NCBI GenBank assembly: GCA_037962975.1 | Contig: CM075675.1 | Location: 32,056,501-32,120,500, forward strand | Length of the DNA: 64,000 nt | Source of the DNA: Clitoria ternatea | Taxonomy: Eukaryota; Streptophyta; Magnoliopsida; Fabales; Fabaceae | Direction of reading: 5' to 3' | Shown here: piece after piece, positions 49,801 to 60,631 of the stretch | Layout of the letters: each line of letters begins with the position of its first letter | Position numbering within the stretch: the stretch's first letter is position 1 | The notes under the pieces: model-generated | Databases searched by the model: none | Told to the model about the DNA's origin: nothing | The model's input: the letters and a program-made list of their open reading frames with translations, nothing else | Program-made: the position numbers and the translations under genes

Positions 49801-50302
49801 GCTCAGGGCAAAACAGCCTTTTCCCCTTTTCTAATCATACCTCATTTATCCCCTTTTACAAGTAATCAACTAAGTTTATTTACTTTCCCAACATTTTAAT
49901 CATTCGAAATTGTTTAATACCTCATAAAGGTATCGATCCGATCTGAATACCGACCAACTGGTATTCTGGCGTAATACCCACACATCGGTGATCCGAGCTA
50001 ACTCCTGAGAGATCGGACACTACATCCGTTCTCGCATCCTCGTTACATATATCCGGACTGCAATTCCGAGTCAGGAATTCTTCCTACTCCGGATAAGCAT
50101 TAGTTGCAGAATAGTACGTCTTCGACTGCTTTCCAACGTGCACCCGATCTTCAACCTCGTTCGCTCTTTAACATCAAAGACCGGCCCGACATCGGATCTC
50201 TTGACCCTGGCTCAGAACGGATTAAATGTCCAATAAATCCTAAGTCATTTATTAATATTTTCCACTCGTCGAAATTTTTGTTAAAATATCTGGGATGTTA
50301 CA
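46857..50302 (-). mobile_element. Solo LTR C (gypsy type, motif-rich), TSD AGCTA
   Basis: Ends TGTGACATCCC...GGGATGTTACA with a perfect AGCTA duplication (46852-46856 and 50303-50307). Sense minus: TATA-like TATATAAA is the complement of 49791-49798. Donor-like CAAG|GTAAGT (intron start 49611) and acceptor-like TTTTTAG (ending 47900) follow. The leader text (ATGATCG/CACAGGAATGGG) is shared with solo LTR A near 14105-14150. The plus strand carries CACTCGG repeats from 47140 to 48540, and TCGCTTGAGCGA palindromes at 47060-47130. So both unusual motifs occur in one LTR. Confidence 0.92.
47060..48540. repeat. TCGCTTGAGCGA cluster and CACTCGG array in solo LTR C
   Basis: 47060-47130: four TCGCTTGAGCGA variants. 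47140-47870: CACTCGGAA at roughly 20-30 base spacing. 47940-48540: CACTCGGCA variants, diverging to AATCGGCAATTATAA at 48340-48440, a short local tandem of about 20 bases. Motif orientation is uniform throughout. Confidence 0.88.
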
Positions 50303-50312
50303 AGCTAGCTGG

Positions 50313-52345
50313 TGTAACATCCTTGATTTTAAGGCAACCCTTTTAGACCCAAAACCTACCCTTATGCATTCTACTGTATGTTCTATGGAAGATACAAACC
50401 TGTATCTTAAAATTTTACATGTGGCAAAGCTCTGTATTTGGATTCTTTGTGTGTAGCAGAAATGGGTTCAGACCCCCTGGGATTAAGATAGTCCTGTAGG
50501 AAGTATTTTAGGGTAGAAATTATGTAACTGTCACCTCACACGATGTTTCCACCTTATCACTCCACCCTACGACACATATAATCACCTTATCACTCTATCA
50601 TGCCACATGGATTCCACCACTCACCACTTGGAGCATCACTTCACGCCATATGCATACTGATCCGGTGTCCATATCGGCCCCACAAACAGGTAAAACTCGA
50701 CAACTCAAAAGCGAATAATGGTCAAGAAAACAAGGGTCAGATCGCTATAATGATCGGTATTCCTCAAGACCCAACCCCGATCAGAAAAGCTGACACCGCG
50801 CCAGAGTCAAAGACAAGTAGCCAACTTGCTTCTGAACCAAACCTGCAATTCTGACAAATATTAAGTCACAAGTTGTAGCACAATGAGATCTATAAATAAG
50901 AAGCACCCATTGACAACCACATATGGTTTATTACACTCATTGATTTCACTCTGATCCTTCATTATTGCTCTATTATGGTTGTTTACTAACATAAGCGTCA
51001 GAGTCCCTTTGGTAGGTATAACACCAGTTCACCCAATACACGCTGGTGCAGATGGTTCAAACAAAGGTTGAAGGGCACAGGATTCCTACTGAACCTGTGT
51101 TGTATAATACCAGACTCCCACTGAGCCAGCGTAATACCTGAGTGATTGTAAGGTTCGACACCGGTTGTGACAGGAAGACTTTACCCCCACACACCGGCCT
51201 TCTTTCCTCTGTGCCCAAGAGAGAGCGACACTTTAGGGGAGTACCCCGGGAAAATCTCATGAAGAGCATCCATAACAGCCTTGGAGCCCTCACTTAACTA
51301 GCGTTCTTCAACGGCATAGGTCGTACTCGCCATCAGAAAATATTGGTGTGTCCAGCAGGTATGAATTAGAAATTGGCTTTCTCTTATGGTGGTTTCTTCA
51401 GATTCCATAACTGCCTTCTAGTTTGACTTAAGGTCGACCCACAACACCTGAGTTGAGGTTCCACTGTCACTGTGAGTTACTAGTGTTGCAAATTGGTGAG
51501 CGATTCGGTATTTGTAAAAACTAAATATTAATATATGTTGAGAAAAGTTTTATACTACAGTATAAATCTCATCGGTAGAGTCGGATCCATATGCATTAGC
51601 ATATAGATATTGAAATTGAAATGTTGTTGGGCAGCTTATGATGATTATTGTTGTGGTTGATACATTTGTGTTGATGTAAATATGTTAAATGACAATGATA
51701 ATAATGATGAATTATGATGATTGGTTGATTAAATGAAAAGTATGATGATTATGTGATTATTATAGGAATCGAATATGTATTGTTACAGGTTGAGGTTAAT
51801 TCCAGTTTAGTATTTGTCATTTAATATATATATGCTCACTCCTAAACTTTTTTAATTACAGTGAACCTGGAACAAGGAGAAGACTAGTGAGTTGTAAGTT
51901 TGTTGAGATTAATGAACCTTTGGAAGGATTTTGAACATAATCATATAATTTTGATGCTATACGTCTTGACCGACTCTTTCGATACATATTGTATATGTGT
52001 GTGTGTGTATGAGGGATTAGGTATTTGACAACCTCACTGAAGGTTTAGTATTTGTTTTGATAACTATATGTTTATGTTAATGATGATATAGTATAAAATG
52101 CCTAGGAATTATTAATATTCACTCATTATTGAGTTAGTTAATTGATGGGCAGGTTATGTTAATGATATAATGCATATGTAATGATTTAGTAAATTAAAAA
52201 TTTATTATGGTATTGAATTGTATATTTTTGCCTAAGAATTGTTTAGAGAATCATATAGTGGCTTATATATGTTTTAGGGCCTTCGAAAGATCACATTGTT
52301 TCATAAAAAAAAATTCTTTGTAATTTTTATTACATTAGTGTAACA
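50313..52345 (+). mobile_element. Decayed LTR with primer site, probably composite
   Basis: Starts TGTAACATCCTTG and ends GTGTAACA six bases before a primer-like site. The section at about 50340-51480 looks different: a TATA-like TCTATAAATAAG at 50890-50901, then GCGTCAGAGTCCCTTTGG and GGTATAACACC, phrases I associate with Tat-type gypsy LTRs. It may be a foreign LTR piece inside. The 3' part (51480-52345) has the acceptor-like CTCACTCC...TTACAG ending at 51861, like the other LTRs, and GTCGGATCCATA resembles 36516-36530. No target duplication found. Confidence 0.5.
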
Positions 52346-52351
52346 TGTTAA

Positions 52352-52363
52352 TGGTATCAAAGC
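52352..52363 (+). other. Primer binding site variant, tRNA-Met type
   Basis: TGGTATCAAAGC has one change from TGGTATCAGAGC and lies six bases after the LTR end. It supports 50313-52345 being the 5' LTR of a truncated plus-strand element. Confidence 0.65.
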
Positions 52364-52394
52364 ATTAGGTGCTTATAGTTGGTCCTGTGGAGGC

Positions 52395-52960
52395 TACTCC
52401 TAAGTCACCTCTCGAATCTCCTCATCTTGGAGAAAATCATCTAAGTCATCCTCACCCACACTAGAAGATGCAAAGTAAACTTTCTTCACCATTGGTGGAA
52501 CCCAACCCGAGTTGAACGCCATATAGATATCAGGCTTAGTTGCAAATCTCTCAATAATCAAGACTGAGTGATTTAGTCACTCATTCATGCTTATTCGATT
52601 GAAGCACCCTCCTCGAGACACCCCTTTGAACAATAAGAATCTCTCATTTCATCTATCGCCTACGGTCCCAAAATGATCAAGACACGACCAGTCATCTAAA
52701 GAATACATCAAACGTTATTAAATCATTTTAGACTATATTTAGTTCATTTTATTTATGATATTGTTCCATGACATTAGTAGGTTGTTACTTAACATTGACC
52801 TTAAACAAGTTAAAGTTCTCTATGACTTGAGATATAGTAATGTTATAAGTGTTCAACCAACCACAATTAGCATGTTCCAGTCTCCTAAATTTATCTCTCC
52901 ATGCTTGGTCTAACCTATTAGTCGAGTTTGAAATCAACCTTCTACAAGTTAAATTGAATA
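52395..52960 (-). pseudogene. Unidentified coding relic, two exon-like blocks
   Basis: Minus strand, block 1 at about 52960-52800: RLDQAWRDKFRRLEHANCGW then LNTYNITISQVIENFNLF, open for about 47 residues. Block 2 at about 52700-52395: WSCLDHFGTVGDR, GCFNRISMNE, then ERFATKPDIYMAFNSGWVPP and MVKKVYFASSSVGEDDLDDF, ending at a stop. Both have protein-like composition and an acidic end. Stops and an intron-like T-rich gap (about 52700-52800) lie between. I do not recognise a family. It could be an accessory transposon gene or a host gene fragment. Confidence 0.4.
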
Positions 52961-52963
52961 TAT

Positions 52964-53981
52964 ATCACTTTTACTAAAAAAAATTATGCATTTATATCTC
53001 ACACATAGACATTTTATATCATCTTTTAAAGAATAATAAGGTTCATCCACAACCTTATTAACAAACTAGTGACTTATTTAATAAACTCATATTTTAAATC
53101 TCTCATATAAGGATAAACTTCATCATATATCTATAAACGGTCCATCACAAAATCCATATTGTCAACATACCACTAAATTACAATACATTGTAACACATGT
53201 ATTATTCAAACTTGCACAAAAAATCCTAGATTTCTAAATTCAAAATTTCTATATTTTTAATTTCTTAAATTAAATATGTAAGAATAAATGTATAAATCTT
53301 TTATTTTATAAAATTTTAAAGTTCTAATGTTTAATTTATAAATTTCTAAAATTTTAAATTTTAAATTTTCTAATTTTTTAAATTCCTAATTTTTATTTTT
53401 TATTTTCTAAATTTCTAACTTTGTAAATTTGTAAATCTATAACAAACCTAGTGTAAATAATATAACCGAAAGATACCTAATGTCAAATTTAATCCTTACA
53501 AACTAACTTAACATGTCAATATGAATAGGAATGACACTTGTGCGAGATTAGGTAAGGTACTGTATAGTACTCGTCCTCATACCCGCGTTTCAAAAAATTA
53601 CTTGTACCCATCCTATACCTACGTAGGTAACAACTTAATGTTCATCCGCGTACCCTATAGGTACCTAAGTAAACATGCGTAGACCTGTTACCCACACTTT
53701 TGTATCATATTATGAGACATAACAAGTGAAACAACTACCTGTCACAAACGCCAATGCCTTAATGGATTATAAATCCATGAGATGTTGTCAAACAGTGTGT
53801 TGCTACCTAATTTTGTCTGGGTTGCCATTTCGAAAATTAAAAAAAAAGGTAATAAGTTTTAAATCTTTTTAAAAAATGGCTCTTAAAATGTGTCTTCTTA
53901 AAGGGAATAATAAATAATAAAAAAATAAAAAATAAAAAATAAAGAAGAAGGGAAAAAAACAAATAGGAAAAGCAAACCACA
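52964..53981. other. Gene-free AT-rich spacer
   Basis: Low-complexity AAATTTTTAAATTTC text at 53220-53420, then a GC-moderate stretch (53540-53700) rich in TACCC/GGTA words but without coding signs. Confidence 0.45.
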
Positions 53982-54114
53982 TTTAGTCATACATTGAATG
54001 CTCTAAAATTAGAAGTTACTAACTTCTAAAAGTTATTAGTGTTATTTATTTAGTCATACATTGAATGCTCTAAAATTAGAAGTTACTAACTTCTAAAAGT
54101 TATTAGTGTTATTT
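53982..54114 (+). repeat. 67-bp tandem duplication
   Basis: Two nearly perfect copies start TTTAGTCATACATTGAATGC at 53982 and 54049. Each contains the short hairpin AGAAGTTACTAACTTCT. Confidence 0.93.
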
Positions 54115-54182
54115 AGTCCCACGTCGAATACTCTTATGGGAGGTTGCTTGTCAAGTTACTCTATAAGGAACACCTTGTAACA

Positions 54183-54469
54183 CTAGGGATGGCAAAACGG
54201 GCTGGCCCGTCGGGTCCTGGCCCGTACCGCTAAAGCCCGCTAAACTAAACAGGCCAAAATTTAGGGCCCGTCCCGCGCCAGCCCGCCAAAGTTAAAATTA
54301 TAATTTTTTTTAAAAATATGTCAAATTAAGATTAAAAATTAGAAAAATAATTTTTAAAAAAAATTAAAGAAGATATTATTAAAAGAAATATATAAATAGT
54401 AATAGATGTTACTTTTATTTTTAAATTTAGAAAATAAAAGTATATATATTAATAAAATAAAGTATAAAT
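54183..54469 (+). mobile_element. Fragment of a hAT-like non-autonomous element
   Basis: Begins ACTAGGGATGGCAAAACGGG and continues with repeated GGCCCG/CCCGC words (to 54290), then AT-rich DNA. Plant hAT-related short elements often begin TAGGGATGGCAA. The far end is missing; the Copia LTR follows. Confidence 0.45.
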
Positions 54470-54920
54470 TGTTGTGGAACTGAAATAATATTCCACTCAT
54501 CTCCAATTGTAGTGCGTAAATAATTATACTAAAAATTGCACTTACTAATTCCCAAGAAAGACTGGAGGGGTCACAAACGGTCCCACTTAATACCCAATCT
54601 CCTTAGACAGAATTTTCTATGCAATTAATAACACAATAACTAACAACAGCTACTAAAAATAAAGCTATTAAATAACCAATAAAGAACACCAGAATTTAAC
54701 GAGGTTCGGCTAATTTTGCCTACATCCTCGGACACCACTCAATTAATATTTCACTCTAGAAATATTACAAAAGGGAGAGAAAGAATACACAAAAGCCCTT
54801 ATAATTAATTAGGCTCTTGGTGGGATAGTTTAAAACTAAAGGAGGGGGTTTCCTTATATAAGCTAGGAAGGCCCCCCTTCCCTTCTAAAATTTTCAATGT
54901 GGGACTTCCCACACATAACA
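54470..54920 (-). repeat. 3' LTR of a Copia element
   Basis: On the minus strand it starts TGTTATGTGTGGG at 54920 and ends TTCCACAACA at 54470, 451 bases. A TATATAAGG-type TATA box lies at about 54852-54860 (complement). A polypurine stretch AAGGTGGAGATT precedes it (54921-54932). Confidence 0.88.
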
Positions 54921-55001
54921 AATCTCCACCTTGGGAAGTTTCCACATTTTGCATCTTCAAGATCTTCTCTCAAACAATAGTGGTGTCTTCATTGTTGATC
55001 T

Positions 55002-57484
55002 TTAACTTCTAACAATATTGATCAAGTCCAAGCAGTGTTGGAACTTGATCGCTGTCACCATTTTTGTCAACATATCTGTAGGATTCTCTGCTGTCGAAAT
55101 CTTCTGAAGTAGAACTCCACCTTCTTCCAGAATTTCCCTACAAAGTGATGACGAACATCAATGTGCTTCGTCCTTACATGATAAACTTGGTTCTTTGCTA
55201 AATGAATGGCACTCTGACTATTACAATGTATCTCCATCTGCTTTTGCCCAATTCCAAGTTCATCAAGTAGACCTTAAAGCCAAATTGCTTCCTTAACAGC
55301 CTCTGTAACTGCCATATACTCTGCCTCTGTGGTAGACAAAGCCACTATTGGCTGTAAGGTAGACTTCCAACTTACTGGTGCTTTAGCAAGAGTAAAGACA
55401 TAACCAGTAGTTGATCGACGCTTATCCAAATCACTTGCATAGTCAGAATCACAGTATCCAACTACACATTTGCCATCTTGTTGGCTCTTCTCAAATACTA
55501 ATCCAACGTCTATAGTGTTCAGAATATACCGTAGAATCCATTTTACAGCTTACCAATGCTCCTTGCCAGGATCATGCATATATCTGCTGACAACTCCAAC
55601 TGCTTGTGAAATGTCTGGTCTTGTGCACACCATAGCATACATTAAACTGCCCACAGCATTAGCATAAGGTACTCTTTCCATGTATTCCCATTCTGCATCA
55701 GTCTTTAGAGACAATGATAAACTGAGCTTGAAATGAGGAGCAAGTGGGGTACTAACTGGTTTTGATTTCTCATTAACCCCAAAGCGCTTCAATACCTTTT
55801 TCAGATATTCTTTTTGTGTCAAACAAAGCCTCCCCAATTTCTTATCTCTGCTTATCTCCATGCCAAGAATCTTCTTAGCTTCTCCTAGATCCTTCATTTC
55901 AAATTCCTTCTTCATTTGAGCTTTTAAGTGCTCAATCTCCTTATGACTTCTAGATGCTATCAACATATCATCAACATACAGAAGGAGATAAATGTAGGAT
56001 CCATCTTGTAATTTGCGCAAATATACACATTGATCATACTAACTTTGTGTGTATTTCTGCTCTATCATAAACTTGTCAAATCGTCTGTACCACTGCCTTG
56101 GAGATTGCTTCAAACCATACAACGATTTTTTAAGTTTGCAAACCATTTTCTCTTTTCTAGCAACTTTAAACCCCTCAGGTTGGGTCATATAGATTTCCTC
56201 CTCCAAGTCTCCATGTAAAAATGCAGTTTTTACATCTAATTGAGCAAGTTCCAGATCCATTTGTGCTACCAAAGCAAGCAATATTCGGACAGAAGAGTGC
56301 TTTACAATTGGGGAAAATACTTCATTATAATCAACTCCTTCTGTTTGAGCATAGCCTTTAGCCACCAATCTTGCTTTGTAGCGAACATCACTTTGCCCAT
56401 GAAATCCATCTTTCTTTGCATACACTTATTTGCATCCAATTGCCTTCTTTCCCTTCAGAAGATTGACTAGTCTCCATATTTGATTCTTATGAAGGGATTG
56501 CATTTCATCATTCATTGTAATTTTCCACTTATCTTCTTCTGAACTTTGGACTGCTTCATGATAAGTGCCAGGAATATCTTCAATTGCAATTGGAGATGCA
56601 TAAGCCACTGTATTTGTATAACACAGAGGAACTTTACTACTCCTTTTTCTTTTACGTTTTGCAATTGGCTCTGTCAATGATGAGAGTTGCTGGGGAGGTT
56701 CTTGAGTTGTAACCTCTTCTTCACTAGACTCTTCTACTACTATAGGAGTATTTTCATTTGTCTCTGTATTTATAGCTGGGATAACAATTTCTCTATCAAA
56801 CTCCACCTGCTTTAGAGTTTCCTCTATCAGCTTCACATTCTTCAACATGGTAGACTCATCAAAAGTAACATCCCTGCTATGAATTATCTTCTTTGTTTCT
56901 AAGCACCAGAGACGATATCCTTTCACTCCAGATGTGATCCCCATAAATAGAGCCTTTTTAGCTCTTGGATCTAACTTGGATTCCTTAACATGGTAGAAAA
57001 CAGTAGATCCAAACACATGCAAGGAATCATAATCTGTAGCAGGTTTCCCACACCACTTTTTAAATGGCGTCAGGCCATTAATTCCAGTTGATGGCAAACG
57101 ATTCACCAGATGGCGTGCATACATCAAAGCTTCAGCCCAAAATTGTTTGCCCAAACTAGCATTGGATAGCATGCATCAAACTTTCTCCAACAGTGTCCGA
57201 TTCATGCGTTCTGCCACTCCATTCTGCTGCGGTGTTTCCTTGACTGTGAAGTGTCGAACAATACCTTCATCATCACAGACCTTCTGGAAAGGATCATTCT
57301 TGTATTCTCTGCCATTATCTGTGCGAAGTCGTTTGATCTTCCTGCCTGTTTGAGTTTCAATTATCTTTTTCCAAGTAAGAAAAATTTTCAACACTTCGAC
57401 TTTAGTCTTCATAGTATACATCCACACCTTCCGAGAGAAATCATCCACAAAAGTAACTGTGAACACCTCTTTTGGTCCGGTCCA
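55002..57484 (-). pseudogene. Copia pol (integrase, RT, RNase H), 5' truncated
   Basis: Order integrase before reverse transcriptase is Copia. Integrase core (57466-57176): VTFVDDFSRKVW, LRTDNGREY and TPQQNGVAERMN give the DDE residues. Its frame is cut by a stop at 57176-57178. The remainder is 57172-56426 (AEALMYARHLVNRLPSTGIN). RT: 56425-56039 (RYKARLVAKGYAQTEGVDY; LDVKTAFLHGDLEEEIYM), a stop before YDQCVYL, then LLLYVDDMLIAS with the catalytic YVDD and ETPYANAVGSLMY-like text (56020-55550). RNase H after another stop: GYCDSDYASDLDKRRSTTGY, ALSTTEAEYMAVTEA and KHIDVRHHFVRE, ending at TAA 55002-55004. Gag and protease are missing: the element stops near 57484, where the motif-rich LTR begins. 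Confidence 0.95.
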
Positions 57485-57589
57485 AGTGGAATGAATCTTT
57501 TTATACTGAATTCCAATTCAGAATAGTCAAATCTGAATGGAATAACTCAAAAATGATCAGATCCGAGCAAGATGACCCTGATGGAAGCA

Positions 57590-59160
57590 TTTTCGAGTGG
57601 AATATAGACCTGTTAGAGGCAAATCCGAGTGAAATGACTCAGATTGGATCAAATCCGAGTGGAATATAGACCTGTTGGAGGAAAATCCGAGTGAAATGAC
57701 TCAGATTGGAGCATTGCCGAGTGGAGTATGTCCCTGTTGAAGAGAAATCCGAGTGAAATGACTCAAAAAGGATCAAATCCGAGTAGAATTACTCAGAATG
57801 AGTCAGTTCTGAGTGAAATGCTTCCCTGTTGAAGGTGAATCCGAGTGGAAGGCTCCCTGTCAAAGCCATTCCGAGTGATACTCTATTGAAGGATAAATGC
57901 TGAGAAGGATTTCTCTTTGACTGTAATTAATCCGAATGAAGAAATGCTAAATCCGAGCGGGAGCTTTCTGGTTGCTACTAATCTGAGTGAAAACAAGTCT
58001 GAGTGAAGGAAAGACCGACTTAGAGTATAATTGGAAGGATAAATTTTGATTGCAAGAAAGCTTTTCCGAGTGAAAGTACCAAGTCTCCAAGTCTTGAGTG
58101 GGAAGCAAGCCCTTTCCGAGTGAAAATGCTAAGTTCCGACTGATCTGTGCCGAATGATCAATCTTCAATTAGTTTCCGAGTGACAACAACCGAATGGAAG
58201 GATTTCCGAGGCAATCTTCACTCATCCTTCAAATAAGGTCCGATTAAACCATTTGCCCAATACCGAGTCGTCACTCTTCAACCAATTCTGAGTCGTCCTT
58301 CTTCAAACAATCAATTCTGAGCCCATTTCCATTGATTTCTGAGCCAATCCTTCAAATACCGAATCCCCTCCTTTTTCACCCAGATTCTGAGCCATTCCAT
58401 TAACCATTCCCGAGCCACTTTTCACCCGTTCCTGAGTCATCTTTCACCCATCTCCGAGTCATCCTTTACATATTTCCGAGTCAATTCTTGGTCAGTTCTT
58501 GGTTAGTTCTGACTCACTTTTTACCAATTCTGTGTCATCCCTCATCAAGCCAATCCCGAGTCATGTTTCACCCATCTCCGAGTCATCCTTTACATATTTC
58601 CGAGTCATCCTTTACACATTTCCGAGTCTTCCTCTTTATTCAGTCGGCTCTGAGTCATCCTTTAGCCAACTCCGAGACCCTTCACATTCAACTTCCGAGT
58701 CTTTCTCTTCGATTTTCAATCGGCTCCGAGTCCTCCTTTACCCATTTCCGAGTCAATTTTTACCAATTTCTGAGTCATTATTCTCTCCTAATTCTGAGTC
58801 ATTTTTTATCAGTTCTGAGTCAATCTTTGATCGGTTTTTGAGTGACACTTTTTAGTCAGTTCTTGGTCAGTCTTCAATTATTTCTGACTCAATTTTTAAC
58901 CAATTCCGAGTGACATTTTTACCTATTCTCGAGCCAGTCTTCAGTCGGTCAGCCCTCTTCAAACAAATTCCAAGTCACCATTTTAACCGAATCCGAGTTA
59001 TCCTTTTACCCATTCAAAAGCCAATTTTCAGTCAGAACCGAGTGACACTTCAAACCAAGTCTGAGCCCCTATTTTCCCTAATTTTGAGTGACACTTTTCA
59101 ATCAGCACCGAGTCCTCTTCAACCGGTTCTGATTCAATCTTTACTCAGTCTGTTTGATTG
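57590..59160 (+). repeat. CCGAGTG/CCGAGTC array upstream of the Ogre-like promoter
   Basis: 57590-57790: a 62-base higher-order repeat with two motifs per unit. CCGAG starts at 57625, 57655, 57687, 57717, 57749 and 57779, so gaps alternate 30 and 32. The linking text AATATAGACCTGTT recurs at 57601 and 57663. 57800-58210: looser CCGAGTG copies. 58210-59160: mainly CCGAGTC/CTGAGTC, often TTTCCGAGTCATCCTTTACA. Confidence 0.9.
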
Positions 59161-59543
59161 TTCCAATCAGAATTACCTCGTTTGACCCCTCAATTCAATT
59201 GCATACTTTTTCACTTGGTTTTCTATTGGAAATGCTTCATTCCACACGGAATTGACTCCCAATGTGGATGAATGCCGACTGAGAGGCTGATCTGAGTCAT
59301 TTTCACTCGAATTTTCACCATCCTCTCTAGGATTTCCACCCGGCTCCCCCTGTTCGCCCGTGCTGACTTGGATTCCACCACCCAAGTGGATCCAGGAATC
59401 CTGGGGGTGGCAGACAGGGGTGGAAGTGGGGGGAATTAAAAATTCCCACTCAGCCGTTGTCCCCCACTTCACTCTGAATGGAAGTGTGAGTTGGTTTTCC
59501 ACTCTGAGTGGAAGCCTGAGCTGGCCTTCCACTCAGACAAGCC

Positions 59544-59551
59544 TATAAATA
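59544..59551 (+). promoter_or_regulatory. TATA box of the Ogre-like LTR
   Basis: TATAAATA inside GCCTATAAATAGG, the strongest TATA box in the window. Transcription would start about 30 bases later (near 59575-59585), just before the (TC)n leader at 59610-59632. Confidence 0.75.
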
Positions 59552-59814
59552 GGAAAGGGTTGAAGCACCAAGAGGAGACATTTTTCATTAAGGGAAAACT
59601 CTGCTAAAACCTCCGTTCTCTCTCTCTCTCTCTCCTTCACACCAACTCCTCTCTTCTTCTCCTTCCATCGTCCCTCACCATACTGCCCACAATCCTCCAC
59701 ACCATCCTCTCCTATTCCAATCCGTCCACACCCTCACTCAATCATCCTCATTCCTAATCCCAGCACCTTCTCATTCCTTCTAACCCCCCCTTTCCTCTCG
59801 GACCAGCATTTCAG

Positions 59815-60075
59815 CTCCATCACTCGGTTTTTGCTCAACTTTCACCCGGTATTCCTCTTATCACTCTGATTTTACTATTTTTACTCGGATCTTTCATTGT
59901 TCCACTCGGATTTTACTATTTTTACTCGGTTTTCCCTATTTTTACTCGGATTTTTCATTTTTTCACTCGGATTTTCCTCTTTTCACTCGGTTTTCCTTAT
60001 TTTTACTTGGATTTTTCATTTTTTCACCTGGATTTTCTTTTTTTCCCACTCGGATTTTCTTCCCTCACTCGGTTT
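59815..60075 (+). repeat. CACTCGG array downstream of the Ogre-like promoter
   Basis: About a dozen TTTTCACTCGGATTTT/TTTTTACTCGG units with T-rich linkers, opposite in orientation to the array upstream of the TATA box. Confidence 0.9.
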
Positions 60076-60384
60076 TCACCTATTTTTTTTTCTCTTTTCT
60101 CCAAATCTATTGTTTCTCTTTCTCTCTGGTAGCTTCTGTTTCCCTCTCCCTTTTGCTCCGTAGTCTTTAAAAAAAATAACAATAAAGAGAAATGGATCAT
60201 TTCTTTTTTTTTCTTCTCTTTCAAATCTAAATAAAAATAAGAAAAAACTTTTAAAGAACTACGTGACCCTGATTTCTTAAAAGCTCGAGAATACGTAGGA
60301 GCGGGAAATAGTTCCTGTCGGGCCCATCTTTCTTTATTTAATTTTTAGAGTTTCCATTTTTGTCTTGCTATCAAAAGGAGGAGC

Positions 60385-60631
60385 GAGATTAATTTGGACG
60401 AGACGTCCTGTTAATCTCATATTTTTTTAAATACTTTTTTTAAAAAAAAAAAGAAGGAGCGAGGTTAATTTAGACGAGACGTCTTGTTAATCTCATATTT
60501 TGTAGTATTTCTTTAAAAGGAGGAGCGAGATTAATTTGGACGAGACGTCCTGTTAATCCCATATTTCTTAAATATCTCTTAAAAAAAAAGGCGAAGCGAG
60601 ATTAATTTGGACGAGACATCCTGTTGATCTC
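60385..60631 (+). repeat. Four 34-nt hairpin repeats in the Ogre-like LTR
   Basis: Units at 60385-60418, 60461-60494, 60527-60560 and 60598-60631 each read outer arm GAGATTAA, ttt, inner arm GGACG, loop aga, CGTCC, tg, TTAATCTC. Both arm pairs are self-complementary. Unit 2 has AGACG/CGTCT, a matched double change, and GAGGTTAA, which still pairs through G-U. Units lie 66-76 bases apart, each preceded by AGCGA or GAGC. They would be in the transcribed part of the LTR. Confidence 0.92.

Noticed and set aside
58488..58855. Two 117-118 codon frames with repeated SESSFTHFRV-like peptides
   Set aside because: Peptide repeats are only the translation of the CCGAGTC DNA array, open in more than one frame.
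59173..59532. 119-codon minus-strand frame
   Set aside because: Antisense to the Ogre-like promoter region; no recognisable domain.
60024..60224. Lys/Glu-rich minus-strand frame
   Set aside because: Translation of T-rich leader DNA in antisense.
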